DNA of 64,000 nucleotides from Gnomoniopsis sp. IMI 355080 (GCA_027946555.1 JAPEVC010000019.1:1-64000); one strand, 5' to 3'; shown: positions 34,183 to 45,370, counted from the stretch's first letter. Notes: a model not told the origin generated them from the letters alone. Program-made: numbers and translations.

Positions 34183-34572
34183 TATCAAGGTTCAGTGTGG
34201 CTCTGGGCCCGGCACCAGTTACCCAATCACACACACTCTTTCTCTGGGCACCAAACAATCCTTCACCTGCTACAAGACTGGAACATGTGTCAATGGAGAC
34301 TGGTAGGTAATTCTGACAATCTTTGTCCTGAAAGTGAGACGGCATTGAAGAAGGAAGAATTGACAAAACACGCATCAATCGCTGACAGCATATGGGCAAA
34401 GAGAAAATGACAGGCTACTACGTCTCTGGCTCCCGAGGACCTATACTGATGACAGTCACACTGCCGGTGAGTACTATCAATTCTTGCATCTGGATAATAC
34501 CGTGGCTAATAGCTGTTTCAGCTTTACAAGGACTGTGTTGAACCAATGGGGCAAAATATCCTCATAAGGTAG
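34183..34572 (+). pseudogene. Broken gene for a small secreted SH3b-like protein
   Basis: Three coding pieces can be recognised. Piece 1 (to 34302) reads FTCIKVQCGSGPGTSYPITH, then LGTKQSFTCYKTGTCVNGD. That is the bacterial-type SH3 (SH3b) pattern NxRSGPGTSYxVxxTLxxGT found in small secreted fungal proteins. A GTAGGT donor follows. Piece 2 (34389-34466) gives IWAKRK and then, one base out of frame after an A run (34404-34407), MTGYYVSGSRGPILMTVTLP. Piece 3 (34522-34572), after a clean GTGAGT..CAG intron, ends LYKDCVEPMGQNILIR and TAG. Upstream, a TGA directly precedes piece 1 and no start or signal peptide is found. The parts fit one SH3b protein that has lost its start and one base. An unrecognised exon or a sequencing error in the A run is possible. 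Confidence 0.5.
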
Positions 34573-35767
34573 AGGCAGAATTTTAAGTTCTTTCGAAAGG
34601 CAATGCGAACTGAAGAGCGCACGAGTTCACGGCCAGTTTATAGATTCAATGTCTCTGAAATCCGGTAGACTATCAAATCAGATTGTTTTTCCTTGGATAC
34701 CATACCATGTATTTTGAAAGTTGAGACCCGAAAAAACAAACATTCTTTATATTGCTTGTGATCTGACCAACTTTCATTACATATTCGAAATTTGAAAATC
34801 TTGTTACAAATTTCCCAACGCCAAGATGATTCAACCGTTCCGCCATCGAAAATTGGTATCTCACTATTCGGCTTTGGAGTATGTATAAATACGAGAAAAC
34901 AAACACTTCGGTGCCCTCACGAAGGGGCAATGAGAAAGTGTCTCTCATCTGGGAAGATATCAAGAAAAGCATTAGCAAGTCTGAGTCTCTGACAGGTGGG
35001 ATATCTTAGATGTAATGGCCCAGTATATGCGCTAAAATACAAGGCAGAACATTCTCATAAGTTACAAGTTCGTGACAATATAAGGCGGGTTTATGAACGT
35101 TGCGGTTAGTTCATGCTTCTTGCTTCTACTTCAGAAACAGAGCAGTTAAGTCACATTTCAAGATGAATGTTCGATTTCTCAGAGTACATTTGCGCATGAT
35201 TAAGGTCAAATTGTGTTAATGGTCCAAGCTGATGCCACCACACCCGCGACATTGTATTTGATTGGCGAGTGAGCCGACTTTCGGCGCGCCCACCTCTTCC
35301 AGCCAGACCTGAGATCGATCCTCCGAACATATGCAAGCAGATGACTCTCATCAGTTGATACGCGCTGTCAGTCTCTTTGGGTAAGCTTCAGTCAGGATGA
35401 GTTTCCTTTTTTTTTTATGGCTTCTGAAATCTCCAATGATTCCGGTGGGTCCAACACGAAGAGACATGGACGCAAGTCCAAAAAGTAAGACATTGACTAG
35501 CAGCAAGCTGTGGAAGGTGAAGGAACTGTGTCTGTCCGGTGGAATGCCTTTCATGATAGGTAAATACACAACTGATTTTTCTTGCTCAAATCTTGTTATT
35601 TCCGGTCAATCTTGGTGACAGCGGAACCATGATGAATATCCAAGAGGAAGGCTATAATGCTTTCGGCGGTACACGTGTGCAACTTGTAATGAACCGCTGG
35701 TCTGATATTCAATTGCTACGAGGCGAGTGCTATGCAATATTGTCCCGCCAGGACGCTGAGGCCTTCC
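34573..35767. other. Intergenic region, AT-rich
   Basis: About 1.2 kb between the SH3b remnant and the minus-strand interrupted gene. Short domain-less frames only. Confidence 0.45.
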
Positions 35768-37486
35768 TCAGCTTTCCGCCACGGCCCGGAACGAATCTCG
35801 AATGGCTTCATCGTATGCCGTCTGGATATCCTCCAATTCATCTCTCACTGCCTGTAGTCTGTCACAAAAGGATTCAGCCTCTTCAATCCGTCCCTCTTGC
35901 AATGGTTGCCCCACAGAAATGAGGGCTCCGGCAGAAGGAACCAGTGGGTCATTGGTGTTGTCTATGAACGTGTCGAGAGCCTGGTACCTCATCTCTGTCA
36001 CAACCTTTTTCATTATGTGGGTGAGATGTCCAACAATGTCGCTGAATTGCTTGTGTTGCAACATGAGCGACATGGCAATAGTTCGAGATTCGGCTATGCC
36101 TTCCCTGATCTGCTTCCTTGTCTCTATCTTGCTCCTGATAATAGCCAGTGGGGTTCCCACAGCTATGCGTGGGCGTTTGGCGTAGGCTTTGTAGTAGGCT
36201 ACCCTGATAGGCATTCGTATCCACATTTGAAATGCTTTTGAGAAGTTCGCCAAGACATTGCCGCGTGCTGCCGATATGATATGTGTCCAGTCTGCAAGGT
36301 GGAGCTGGTGGATGAGACGTGTCAAGGCTGCACGATTAAACATAGTGTCCTCGAGAGTTTTAGCTCCGCTCAAAATCATCAATGCTTCGGCGTACATTGG
36401 CGTAAGGAAGGTGACATCTGCTAGAGTTCTGCCAATACTGTCTCTAGTGGTTGGAACGACTCCGGGGTGGAACTCTGCTTGTACGAAGGTTGTGCGCATT
36501 GGCGTGAACCACGTCCACGTCTTGGCACGAGCGTCAGGGAAGACACTGTTGATGAAAGATTGTATATAAAAATTTGGGTGGCTTCTCTTGTCCTTGAAAT
36601 CGCTGCCAGCTCCTTCTACCCACTCCGAGTCCGCACTATATATTTTAACGATGCCTGGTTCAAGGAGGCGCATTTGCACATGGGTCAGAAGTATTTTCCC
36701 CCACCAAAGGAAAGGAAGCAGAATCTGGTCCTTATAAACAGCCACAGAGGAATTCTGTTGTGATGATCGATGGGTCAATTGGCGCCTGAGGCGAAGTATA
36801 ACGTCCAACTTGCTCTTTTCGTCGCTATGTAGGCTGTCATAAGATAAGACTTGTATGAAGTCGTAGGGGTCCACGACTGTGAATGAGTCTGATTTGATCT
36901 GAACAAGTTCCCTCAGCTAGGCGGATATCTTGTGAAGCTCATCTTGGTTTTTGGCTGATGATAAGAGACTTTCCATGCTCTCCAGGGTGATCAATTCCTC
37001 GACTGGGAGCAGCTCGTCATCGTCTAGACGCTGTGCATCCATACTATCCGGAGAGAGTGTCGATGTCCTCTCAGAAGAGGTTTTGGTCAACAAATTGTTG
37101 TCTTCACTGGCTCTTTGCTCTTGGTAATGGTCGCACGACCAGTTGGCGATATCAACTTGCAGCGATGGAGGCCCTGGCTGGGGCAAAACGCAGTCCAGAG
37201 AAACTTTGTCGCGTGCATTCATTGACACCGGCGGTGGTGCAGTCCTTGAACCGTTATCTTCTAAAGCATGGCCGAGATGACTCATAGGCTGCTGGAGATG
37301 TAACGAAGCTTTGAAGTGTTCGTCCTTGTTATCCTCCCAACTCTTGGTGTCTCGCTTGCGCTTTGAAACATTTCGGCGGTGATGGCGGACTTCCGCTGGC
37401 ACCCTGAGGTCCTCAGATATGTTGAGACCCGAGAGAGGAGAGGAACGCCAACGCGACCTGGGAACCTTTCGACGGTTTTGAGGCAT
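35768..37486 (-). pseudogene. Unknown gene interrupted by a single in-frame TAG (codon 190)
   Basis: Two long minus-strand open stretches, 37486-36917 (189 codons from MPQNRRKVPRSRWRS) and 36916-35768 (382 codons), lie in the same frame, separated only by TAG at 36919-36917. The junction reads ELHKISA-stop-LRELVQIKSDSF, a continuous helical stretch, and no GT donor is placed to splice the stop out. A CAG-to-TAG transition would explain it. The first part is basic and polar with KRKRD nuclear-type residues and an acidic end. The second has LLPFLWWGKILLTHVQMRLLEPG, a central YAKRPRIAVGTPLAIIRSKIETRKQIREG, and an alpha-helical C-terminus. I do not recognise the family. It could be a recent pseudogene, a readthrough gene or a sequencing error. 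Confidence 0.55.
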
Positions 37487-38143
37487 GATTGGTAGGTGAC
37501 CGAGAACATTAGCCTGAAATCATATTCTGATATAATTGGCTTGGAGTCGCAACACAGCACAGTCTGTGTCAGTCTGGCGAAGATGAAGATGCGTATCCTT
37601 TGAAGAATGCAACGGGAAAACGCTTGAATGGGGATTGCACATTTGAGCAACACCTCATAGCCGTCAATGAGGTAATGCAACACAACAGTCTTAACATGGT
37701 CTGTAAAACCCATCAGGCAGGCACCCTAAATATCGGGCGTGATATCTCGTGCAAATTATGGCAAGTGCGTCCGTCGCCATGGCCCAGCTCTCGGTGTTGG
37801 GTAGTCTTCTTATACCCAGGATGTAGGTAGCCCAGGTAAAGAACTAACTGAATGAATAAAAAATCAATTGTATTCCAGTTTGCAAAGTCGAAGATCGAAA
37901 GACAAGGCAGTCCGAGGTCATTATACAACATTTCACGTGGAGGAACCAGCGAGTCTCGGAAGATATACCCTTTTGTCATTGTCCTGTTCGTCCAACCCTA
38001 AGTACAAATCTAATAATACAAGTATGTGCGTTTAGAATCCAATCCAATCCCGACCGACCGACCGACCGACTTTAGTAATGCGCCATGCAGGTCATGTTCG
38101 CGTGAAGTGTTTTGCTTCTTCCAGGTCCATCCTAGCGAAGAAT
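37487..38143. other. Intergenic region with a CGAC microsatellite
   Basis: Contains a CGAC tandem repeat at 38051-38070 and the presumed promoter of the interrupted gene (which runs leftward) and the 3' UTR of the LPMO gene. A 143-codon minus-strand frame (37282-37713) overlaps the interrupted gene in another phase and is discounted. Confidence 0.5.
38051..38070. repeat. CGAC tetranucleotide microsatellite
   Basis: Five perfect CGAC units just beyond the LPMO stop codon. Confidence 0.85.
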
Positions 38144-39355
38144 CTAGTAGATACGGAAAGCAGCGCGCCTCTTCTTGGAAGTGGTGGCCGCAATGGTCAA
38201 GCTAGTCGAGGTTCCAGGTGTGCAGGACGTACCAGCCGCCACAGACATAGAAACACTCCACTCGCCGCCAGCAACACATTGCTTGTACGAGGTTCCGTCG
38301 CTCGCACACTCGTAATCACCCGCCGTGCACGAGCCAGAGCTACTGGACGACGAAGCACCCGAGGATGAAGACCCAGTTGCAGTCGAGCCAGAGCCAGTGG
38401 TGGTGGGCGAGGCGGATGAGCCTGAGCCTGAGTCTGAGCCCGACGAGCCCGAAGATCCGGAGGAGCTTCCACTTGATCCTGTTGCCGAAGCAGCAGGGGC
38501 ACTCGCGGCGCTGGTGGCAAAAACACCACCACCACCACCAGCAGCTGTCGAAGAAGGAGCAGAAGAAGTTGCACTGCTGGCGGCGGAGCTGCTGCTGTCG
38601 CTCGAGGAGCTGCTGTCGCTGGCGCTGTAGGTGACGCCCTTGGCGAAGCAGTCCGAGCCGGTGATGGCCTCGTAAGTGTAATCTCCGGACGCCAGGTCGT
38701 GCTGAACGGTCTGTCCGGGGAAGGGGTACTTGGGGTCACTGCTGAGGACAGACTTGCAGCTGTTGAACTCTTCCAAGTTATAAACGGCCAGAGGAGGGTA
38801 GTTGTCGAGGGCGTCAGCTCGCGCACGAAGGTTCTGGGAGCGCTTCTTGGAGCCCGAGGCCGCCTTGATGGTGATGGGAGCGCAGTTCATGTAGTACTCC
38901 TGGGTTCCGGACAACTTGGACGTCCAAGTCCACGCATAGCTGTACGTTCCAGCAGGAATATCGGAGGGAATCGTGACATCGTATGTTCCTGTGGAAGTAC
39001 CGTCCTTGGTGGGGCAACCGCCCTCGATGGACAGGATGACAGACCAACGCGTGGAGGTGCTGGGTTGCATGTCGGTGGTCAGGGCGACCTGGCAGGAACC
39101 ACCTCCGTGAACGGCAGAGCCCTTGAAGGTCATGCTGACAGACTCGCCTGCGGTGGCAGTATTGGAAATCCCAGAGGTAGAGTAGAAGGTGGCGGCATCT
39201 CCACTAATTTGGCAGGGGTATTGCGACGAGGTGAGAGGACTGGTAGTGATAGTGTCGACAGAGTAGGGGACCGGGTTTGCCAGAGTGATGTGGCCGTATG
39301 CGGCACCGCTACATACTGCCACGACAGTAGCAGCCTTGTGGAAGAAGGAAGACAT
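38144..39355 (-). CDS. AA11-type lytic polysaccharide monooxygenase, chitin-active family, with C-terminal X278-like module
   Basis: Single exon. I choose the ATG at 39355 (not 39436) because it starts a signal peptide, MSSFFHKAATVVAVCSGAAYG, which leaves His as the first mature residue (HITLANPVPYS), the N-terminal half of the copper histidine brace. The second brace His lies in GSAVHGGGSCQ (mature residue 62) and the axial Tyr in EYYMNCAP. Other AA11 marks are PLTSSQYPC, ILSIEGGCP and YSYAWTWTSK. After residue ~170 comes a spacer with KKR, then a long Ser/Gly/Ala linker. A cysteine-containing module (GDYECASDGTSYKQC..GEWSVSMSVAAGTSC) follows, like the X278 module found on AA11 enzymes. AA11 enzymes oxidatively cleave chitin. 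The very end (SKKRRAAFRIY) is basic and unusual for a secreted enzyme. 403 residues. Confidence 0.88.
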   Translation of the reverse strand: MSSFFHKAATVVAVCSGAAYGHITLANPVPYSVDTITTSPLTSSQYPCQISGDAATFYSTSGISNTATAGESVSMTFKGSAVHGGGSCQVALTTDMQPSTSTRWSVILSIEGGCPTKDGTSTGTYDVTIPSDIPAGTYSYAWTWTSKLSGTQEYYMNCAPITIKAASGSKKRSQNLRARADALDNYPPLAVYNLEEFNSCKSVLSSDPKYPFPGQTVQHDLASGDYTYEAITGSDCFAKGVTYSASDSSSSSDSSSSAASSATSSAPSSTAAGGGGGVFATSAASAPAASATGSSGSSSGSSGSSGSDSGSGSSASPTTTGSGSTATGSSSSGASSSSSSGSCTAGDYECASDGTSYKQCVAGGEWSVSMSVAAGTSCTPGTSTSLTIAATTSKKRRAAFRIY

Positions 39356-42321
39356 GATGAAGGAATGATATCGAGAAAAGAAGCAAAGACCGAAGAAGCG
39401 GTGGAATGAGAGTGATCTCGGAAGAAAAAGGCCCACAAGAATGTGAAGAAGGAAGTGTAAAGCACCAGGCCTAACTGTTGGGTATCTGAAAAAGAGAAGG
39501 AAGTTGTGTGATGCAGGAACAGAACATGTAGAAAAGCTTGGCTCGAGGTTCGAGGTTTAATACCCCTTCGACCCTCGATGAGGCCTCACTGAGAGCCCAA
39601 AAGAGCCTTGTCTCGATGGATGAGAGGCATTGTATCCCTAGGCAAAAATGTGGAGAGGCAGTGCCATGCATGAAGCCTTTACCAGGGTGGACAGCCACTC
39701 TTTGGGCGAATCCGCTCTTCTCCTGAGGCGACATGTCAAAGACGGACAAACAATGACTGGGACCTGCAGGGTTCCAAGCTCATTCATCCAAAGAAATCGA
39801 AACAAACAAAACGCAGCTGGGAGCCGCTGCCACAGGCAACATGCCTGGCAGTGCCTGGCAGGTGGACTACAGCAAATCTACCCAGGTACATACTAGCATA
39901 GCAATTCTGGAAGCTCTCATCCAGTTGTCGAGAATGCGCAGGCTGTGACCCCTGAGCACGGAAACAGGAGGTTTTGCATGGTGGGTCGGGCAAGTGACCA
40001 ATCATCTTACACGGATGGCGTTGTGTTTCGGCGACACGAAACAAACGGACGGGCGGTTGGTGGCGGTTGTTGATGGGCGGCAAACCTGCATATGCCCCTG
40101 ATGATCCCCAAACAGCGGCTCCCAAAAAAAATCCCTTCCTGGCCCTTCCATGGTTTCCTTTGCAGGCGCTGGCAGAGCCTGGGCAGGCAGTCAGGATGAG
40201 CACTTGACAGCAGAGAATCCTCCCTGCAGGAACGTGTCCGTCGCTGTCTGGCACTATTCTGTGCTATGCAATTCCATTCGCACACAGATCTTGTCGGCCG
40301 AGATCTGTGCCCACTTTAAAACCAAGACGTGCGTTCATCCCACCCACTCTTCTAGGCGCATTTTCATGCGAGCCCCTGGCATCCCATATAAACCCAAAAA
40401 TCCTCCGTCCATTGGCTCTGGGCACATTCCGATGATCGTCGACGGGCCGTGATGGATCAAGGGTGACTGCAACTTCCCACTCCGCTCCAATGGGGATCGT
40501 CCAAATGCTACGTTGCAAAGCGAACTCTCGCAACCAAATGGGAAGCAACTTGCCCAAGTCAGCGATTAATATAAACCGAAGGCGGATCGGTGGCGGAAAT
40601 GGGAATTAGGATCTCTCGTTCTAATACTTCAGGCACTGCCTACTATGTAGGCACGATTCTCTATCGGAACCATGCTAGCATTTCTGCGCGCGGCCTCCGA
40701 CAGGTAAAATGGAGACAACATCGTTGTCCAGCTGAACAGTGATTATGCTGAACCCATGAAAGGCAATAGAAAGCGAGGGGAACGGGACGTGCACTAGACA
40801 CAAATTTTGAGTGCTCCGCCCCTCTCGTGAAAGATGGGATGAAGTTCAGGAGGCCTTTAGCCAGGGTCTCGCCGCCATCCCAATTCGAAATTGTGCAACC
40901 CAACTTTATCCCTATGTAGTTGTCGGACCCGTGGAAAGGGGAGAAAAAAGGAAGCTCTTCATTAACAAGACATGGTTACATGGATTTGCCCTTGATCAAT
41001 GCAAGTTCTTGACCTTATATCCATACTACTATGTTTATAGTAGGCCGCCCCTGCGTGTGCTGCAGTCGGCCCGGATGTTTTCGGTCCTGGAAAATAATCC
41101 TGTAATTATCTGTTGACCTTTCAGTAAGCGTAATTGTTTTGGAAGAACTGCATTCTTGGTGCTCAGATAATCACGGGTGCTTGTAGCCAAGGCCACTTCA
41201 TCAGCACAATTTTCCCCAGACACATATGCGGTTTGAGACTGCGGGGAGGCAAGATCCTCTGCCCCGACTGCCACACCCCTTCCTCCCCTCCCCCCTCCCG
41301 AAAGAAAGGCCATCATGACCAAGACGTCTTTGCGCTGGGTGAAACGTTGCTTTCCATCGAGATTTGAACATCCCACCTGGGCTAATTCATCTGGGCCAAT
41401 CCACTACGCAAAGTTGTGATCCAACTGCTACCTTCTTTGCTTGAAACATCGCACTGCCCTGTCGCGTGTGCATCCGCCACTCTATCTTTTCCCCTGCTTA
41501 GTCGATGCCGTCTTCTCTGCTTCTAGCCTAGCCCATCACAAAACTCCTTTACACATGTAGTGATAGTCTAAGCTGAAATTCACATCTTGTATTGTGCAAC
41601 AAGTGGACATGATTGTGTAACTGCGGTTCTCGCGGCGCCCCACTTTGATATCTTCAGGTTGCTAAATATGGATGTCAACTTCATCCTATCATCGACTCAT
41701 CTTTGGATGATGGAACCCCATGACTTGAATTCTCTATGCTACTAAAGTTATATGTCTAATTGCTCATCTTCACAAAAAAGCAAAGTGGGAGGAATGAAAA
41801 GTCACAATACCCTATTGATTACCTACCTACCTAGGTAGGTAGGTAGATATCTATAGATGCACAACAACCAATTGTGTCACCACCAGCATAGCAGTTTGTG
41901 GTTTGTGTATACCAGGGAACTGCCTACGCCTTGTAGTGTTAGTTCTTGTTCGAAATAATATATGAAGTCTGCGTTGCAGAATGTGTAGGTGAGGATCACT
42001 GTAAAGTTTCTAAAGAGAAATCCTGAGAAAGGAAGTATCTGCTTTATGGTCTGATGTGAACATCCTCAGCAATATTGCAACTCACACCAAATCCTGTGGA
42101 CCTCGAGAATCAACAAGACTCATATTTACTTATTCTCATTATTCTACACCTTTATCAACCAATTGTTAGGGTATCCAATATATACCAGTCCTTGTTTTAC
42201 CAATTTGTCTCTTCGGGGCCTTGTCACCACAATGATCACCTAGAATCTTGCAACACAACTTGCAATAATATTTCTTGAACCGACCAAAAGCCACAATAAC
42301 CAGATATTAAGTGCCGTGATC
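39356..42321. other. Long intergenic region upstream of the LPMO
   Basis: About 3 kb with the LPMO promoter. A strong palindromic TACCTAGGTA cluster lies at 41818-41850. No supported gene. Confidence 0.5.
41818..41850. repeat. Palindromic array of TACC/GGTA units around CCTAGG
   Basis: Reads tacctacctacctaggtagg followed by taggtag, an almost perfect inverted array of three TACC units facing three GGTA units. It could form a hairpin or a cruciform. It is the longest member of the family seen in this window. Confidence 0.85.
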
Positions 42322-43408
42322 ATGTCTGAAGACGGATGCTTTGGCTTAGACAAGTCAAAGTGTCACGAGGAGAACCAAAGTAAGTCCCTCTCATTCACAG
42401 GACATCTACCGGAACTATGCCCAGCACCATCACCGAGTTCATCATCTCAACCAACTTGACTTCTTGGAATGTGCCTCACTTTCCGCTCATCAACGACTGA
42501 TTGGTCGTCTTGCGTCTGTCATTTCGATCACTACTGATAAGGTCACTCTAACCGGTGAGCAGGACGAAAAGTACTACTCCGACGTCAACCCGGATGACGA
42601 GACCGAGCACACTCAACGTGGCTTGCCCGATACCCGATGATGAACAGGCCACCCCGAGTATCTAAATGGAATGGCTGATGAATTCAAGGTGGAGTCTTAG
42701 AGATGATGCAGTCTCCCCCCCCCCGGGGGGGATAAAGGTCAAGGCTAGCTAAAGCTAATCGTACGCGCCACGCCACGCTACGAGCTCGGTGAGACCTGCC
42801 CTGACATGGTCGTCGACTCGTCGTGGTCGCAAGTGAGCACAAGGCAATCGAATGTGAGGATCACAATGCAGAATACGTTCACAATAACCCCATCACAGGT
42901 CGCGGATTCGTCAGTTGGTCTTCTAAGCACACGCCTAACCTCTACGGGTACCACTACACCGAGGGAGACGGGTGGCAGCAGTCTGGTAACGCGTGTGCAG
43001 CTAAGATGCGCTGTGGTGGCGGCAGCGACCGTGACACCGAGGACTCTGGCATCCCAGATCAACTCCAAGTTCAACTACCAAGTCAGAGCAGAAAGAGCAG
43101 TAGGCTGACAACAAACACGCAATCCATGGCCATATGGGCGCTGAAAGTTCTGCCAGCGCAACAAGAACTATCAAGCAGTATGTCTTGCAGTATGTTTTGA
43201 TGCTTGTTAATTTGCGCAGTCAACATGAAGTGTCCACTTCCCGGGATGGATGATGACATTTTCTTCTGTCAACAACTTGGTCCTGATCCCACACTAGAAC
43301 CAAGTTGCCCGATATATATTCACGTCACGTTAGCTCGCCTTGCGGACAAGTACCTAGGAAAGCAGGGGCTCGACGACATCATAGGGATACAATCATTCGA
43401 TTCATCAT
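42322..43408 (+). other. Possible decayed or unrecognised gene (several short coding-like frames)
   Basis: Three stretches have coding-like composition but do not join. First, 42322-42459 encodes a 45-residue frame starting MSEDGCFGLDKSKCHEEN. Second, 42401-42640, in another phase, encodes DIYRNYAQHHHRVHHLNQLD and on to YYSDVNPDDETEHTQ. Third, about 42805-43197 includes GRGFVSWSSKHTPNLYGYHY and NACAAKMRCGGG, again in a different phase. The only candidate intron between the first two (gtaagt..cacag) would be 21 bases, too short. A C10G7 tract (42715-42731) lies between the second and third. No family recognised. It may be a gene remnant. Confidence 0.15.
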
Positions 43409-43811
43409 AGACAAACGTTTGACCCAAAGAAAACGAATTCTGATTTCCAAGCAGCCTTGCCATTTCCTGTATTTTTGCTATGTTCGCAATCTGAATTGAC
43501 TGTATTGAGGCAAAGAAAATGGGGATAACATAAACCCCGTATTTCAACATGCCGTGACATCGCCGAGCGGTTGGTACTCCAAGAGTGAACTCAGCGCCAT
43601 TGGCAGACAGCACTGCTTCAGTGCCGGTAGTTAGTCGTTGGAGTAATTCATGCTTTTACGATATAAAACATCTTCGCCCCTCTGCATTTCCTGGGCGAGA
43701 AGACTGAATAGCACTGTCCTAAAACAAAATCGTTGCCGGTTCCGAATTTACTCTACCGCTGTCATTCACTTCCCCCCAAAATCAGCATCAGACCGCATAC
43801 TTCGAAGCAAC

Positions 43812-45370
43812 ATGGCGTCAACAGCCGGAAAGGTGCGTGTAATCTCACCACAACCACACGGATGATCATGGACAGTGAAATTGAGGGGCCTGATAGCATC
43901 AATACTGACCTGTATATATCCAGACCATCACTTGCAAAGCTGCCGTGGCTTGGGAGGCCGGTAAAGACCTTAGTCTCGAGGACGTCGAGGTCGCTCCTCC
44001 AAAGGCCCATGAGGTTCGCATTGAAATCTACTACACCGGAGTTTGCCACACAGGTCCGTAACCTTTCGTCCGAATCCATTGGCCCAGATAGAAAGACCGC
44101 AGCCCAGGAATTCGAGGACCGATTGCTGACTGGATTTTACAGATGCGTACACACTCTCTGGCAAGGACCCGGAAGGTGCCTTTCCCATCGTCCTCGGACA
44201 TGAGGGTGCCGGCATTGTCGAGTCCGTCGGCGAGGGCGTCACGAACGTAAAGCCAGGCGATCACGTCGTTGCCTTGTAGTAAGCTCAAAGGAATTCACTG
44301 AATTATCATCATCTCTCCATCCCCCTCCCCCTCCCCGCGCTTCCCCGTGTGCATATCTACCACTCGCCAAGCATACCACATCTCCCCGCTTCCCCCATCG
44401 GCAGTGAACACGCATGAACGGCCCGAGCATCCACTGACACTAGACCCTCCAAAGCACCCCCGAGTGCATGGAATGCAAGTTCTGCAAATCTGGCAAGACC
44501 AACCTATGTGGTAAGATCCGCGCCACGCAAGGGAAGGGGCAGATGCCCGATGGGACGACGCGGTTCAAGTGTAAAGGAAAAGACCTCCTCCACTTCATGG
44601 GTACCTCAACGTTCAGCCAGTACACAGTCGTAGCCGACATCTCTGTCGTGGCAGTCCAGCAGGACGCCCCCATGGAGAAGACGTGTCTCTTGGGGTGCGG
44701 CATCACCACAGGATACGGCGCAGCCAGGTTCACCGCGAACGTCGAAGAGGGGTCCAACATCGCTGTGTTTGGCGCAGGGTGTGTCGGGCTGAGTCTTGTC
44801 CAGGGTGCAGCGGTGAACAAGGCTGGAAAAATCATCGTTGTGGACTTGAACGATGGAAAGGAACCATGGTCCAAGCAATTTGGCGCAACGCACTTTGTTA
44901 ACCCATCGAAGTTACCAGAGGGAACGAGTATCCAGGACAAGCTGATCGAGATGACGGATGGCGGGTGCGACTACACTTTCGATTGCACTGGCAATGTTGG
45001 CGTGATGCGGGCTGCTCTGGAAGCTTGCCACAAGGGCTGGGGTCAGAGTATCATTATCGGTGTTGCTGCAGCGGGACAAGAGATCCAAACACGACGTAAG
45101 CACCCTGTCCTCGAACATCTGGACTCTCTGTAGCTGACCTAGCTTGCAGCTTTCCAACTCGTGACCGGGCGCGTCTGGAAAGGCTGTGCTTTCGGTGGCG
45201 TGAAGGGACGGTCTCAACTTCCCGGCCTTGTGACTGATTATCTGGAGGGGCGCCTCAAGGTGGACGAGTTTATCACGCACCGCAAGAAGTTGACCGAGAT
45301 TAACAATGCTTTCGAGGTGATGCACAGTGGAGACTGTATTAGGGCTGTTGTGGATATGCGGAGTAAGTGA
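43812..45370 (+). CDS. FDH1: S-(hydroxymethyl)glutathione dehydrogenase / class III alcohol dehydrogenase
   Basis: Cytosolic zinc enzyme that oxidises the glutathione-formaldehyde adduct and reduces S-nitrosoglutathione. Five exons (43812-43832, 43924-44053, 44143-44278, 44455-45095, 45150-45370) join to 382 residues, the normal family length. The first exon is only seven codons (MASTAGK). Catalytic zinc ligands lie in GVCHTDAYTLSG and LGHEGAGIVE; the structural zinc has four Cys in PECMECKFCKSGKTNLC. The cofactor fold shows FGAGCVGLS and the NAD-binding Asp in KIIVVDLNDGK. Class III marks include CLLGCGITTGYGAA, DYTFDCTGNVGVMRAALEAC and RVWKGCAFGGVKGR. The gene is complete and looks functional. 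The related yeast gene is SFA1. Confidence 0.96.

Noticed and set aside
34006..34188. Minus-strand frame with a signal-like stretch (MTTIAFLLLLLMD)
   Set aside because: On the opposite strand to the SH3b remnant, no coding continuation; the hydrophobic run is from a short CAATAA-rich tract.
36917..36919. Reading the two halves of the interrupted gene as separate genes
   Set aside because: The second half has no ATG near its beginning (the first candidate start would be GTG), shares the frame of the first half and continues its helix, so one broken gene is the simpler reading.
38699..39409. 236-codon plus-strand frame
   Set aside because: Antisense to the LPMO, low complexity, no domain.
42376..42400. 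Very short intron (gtaagt...cacag) joining two frames
   Set aside because: At most ~21-25 bases, below the minimum intron length for fungi.
43548..43640. Possible tRNA-Ser/Leu-like gene (gccgagcggttgg resembles an A box)
   Set aside because: No matching B box or acceptor stem could be paired downstream.
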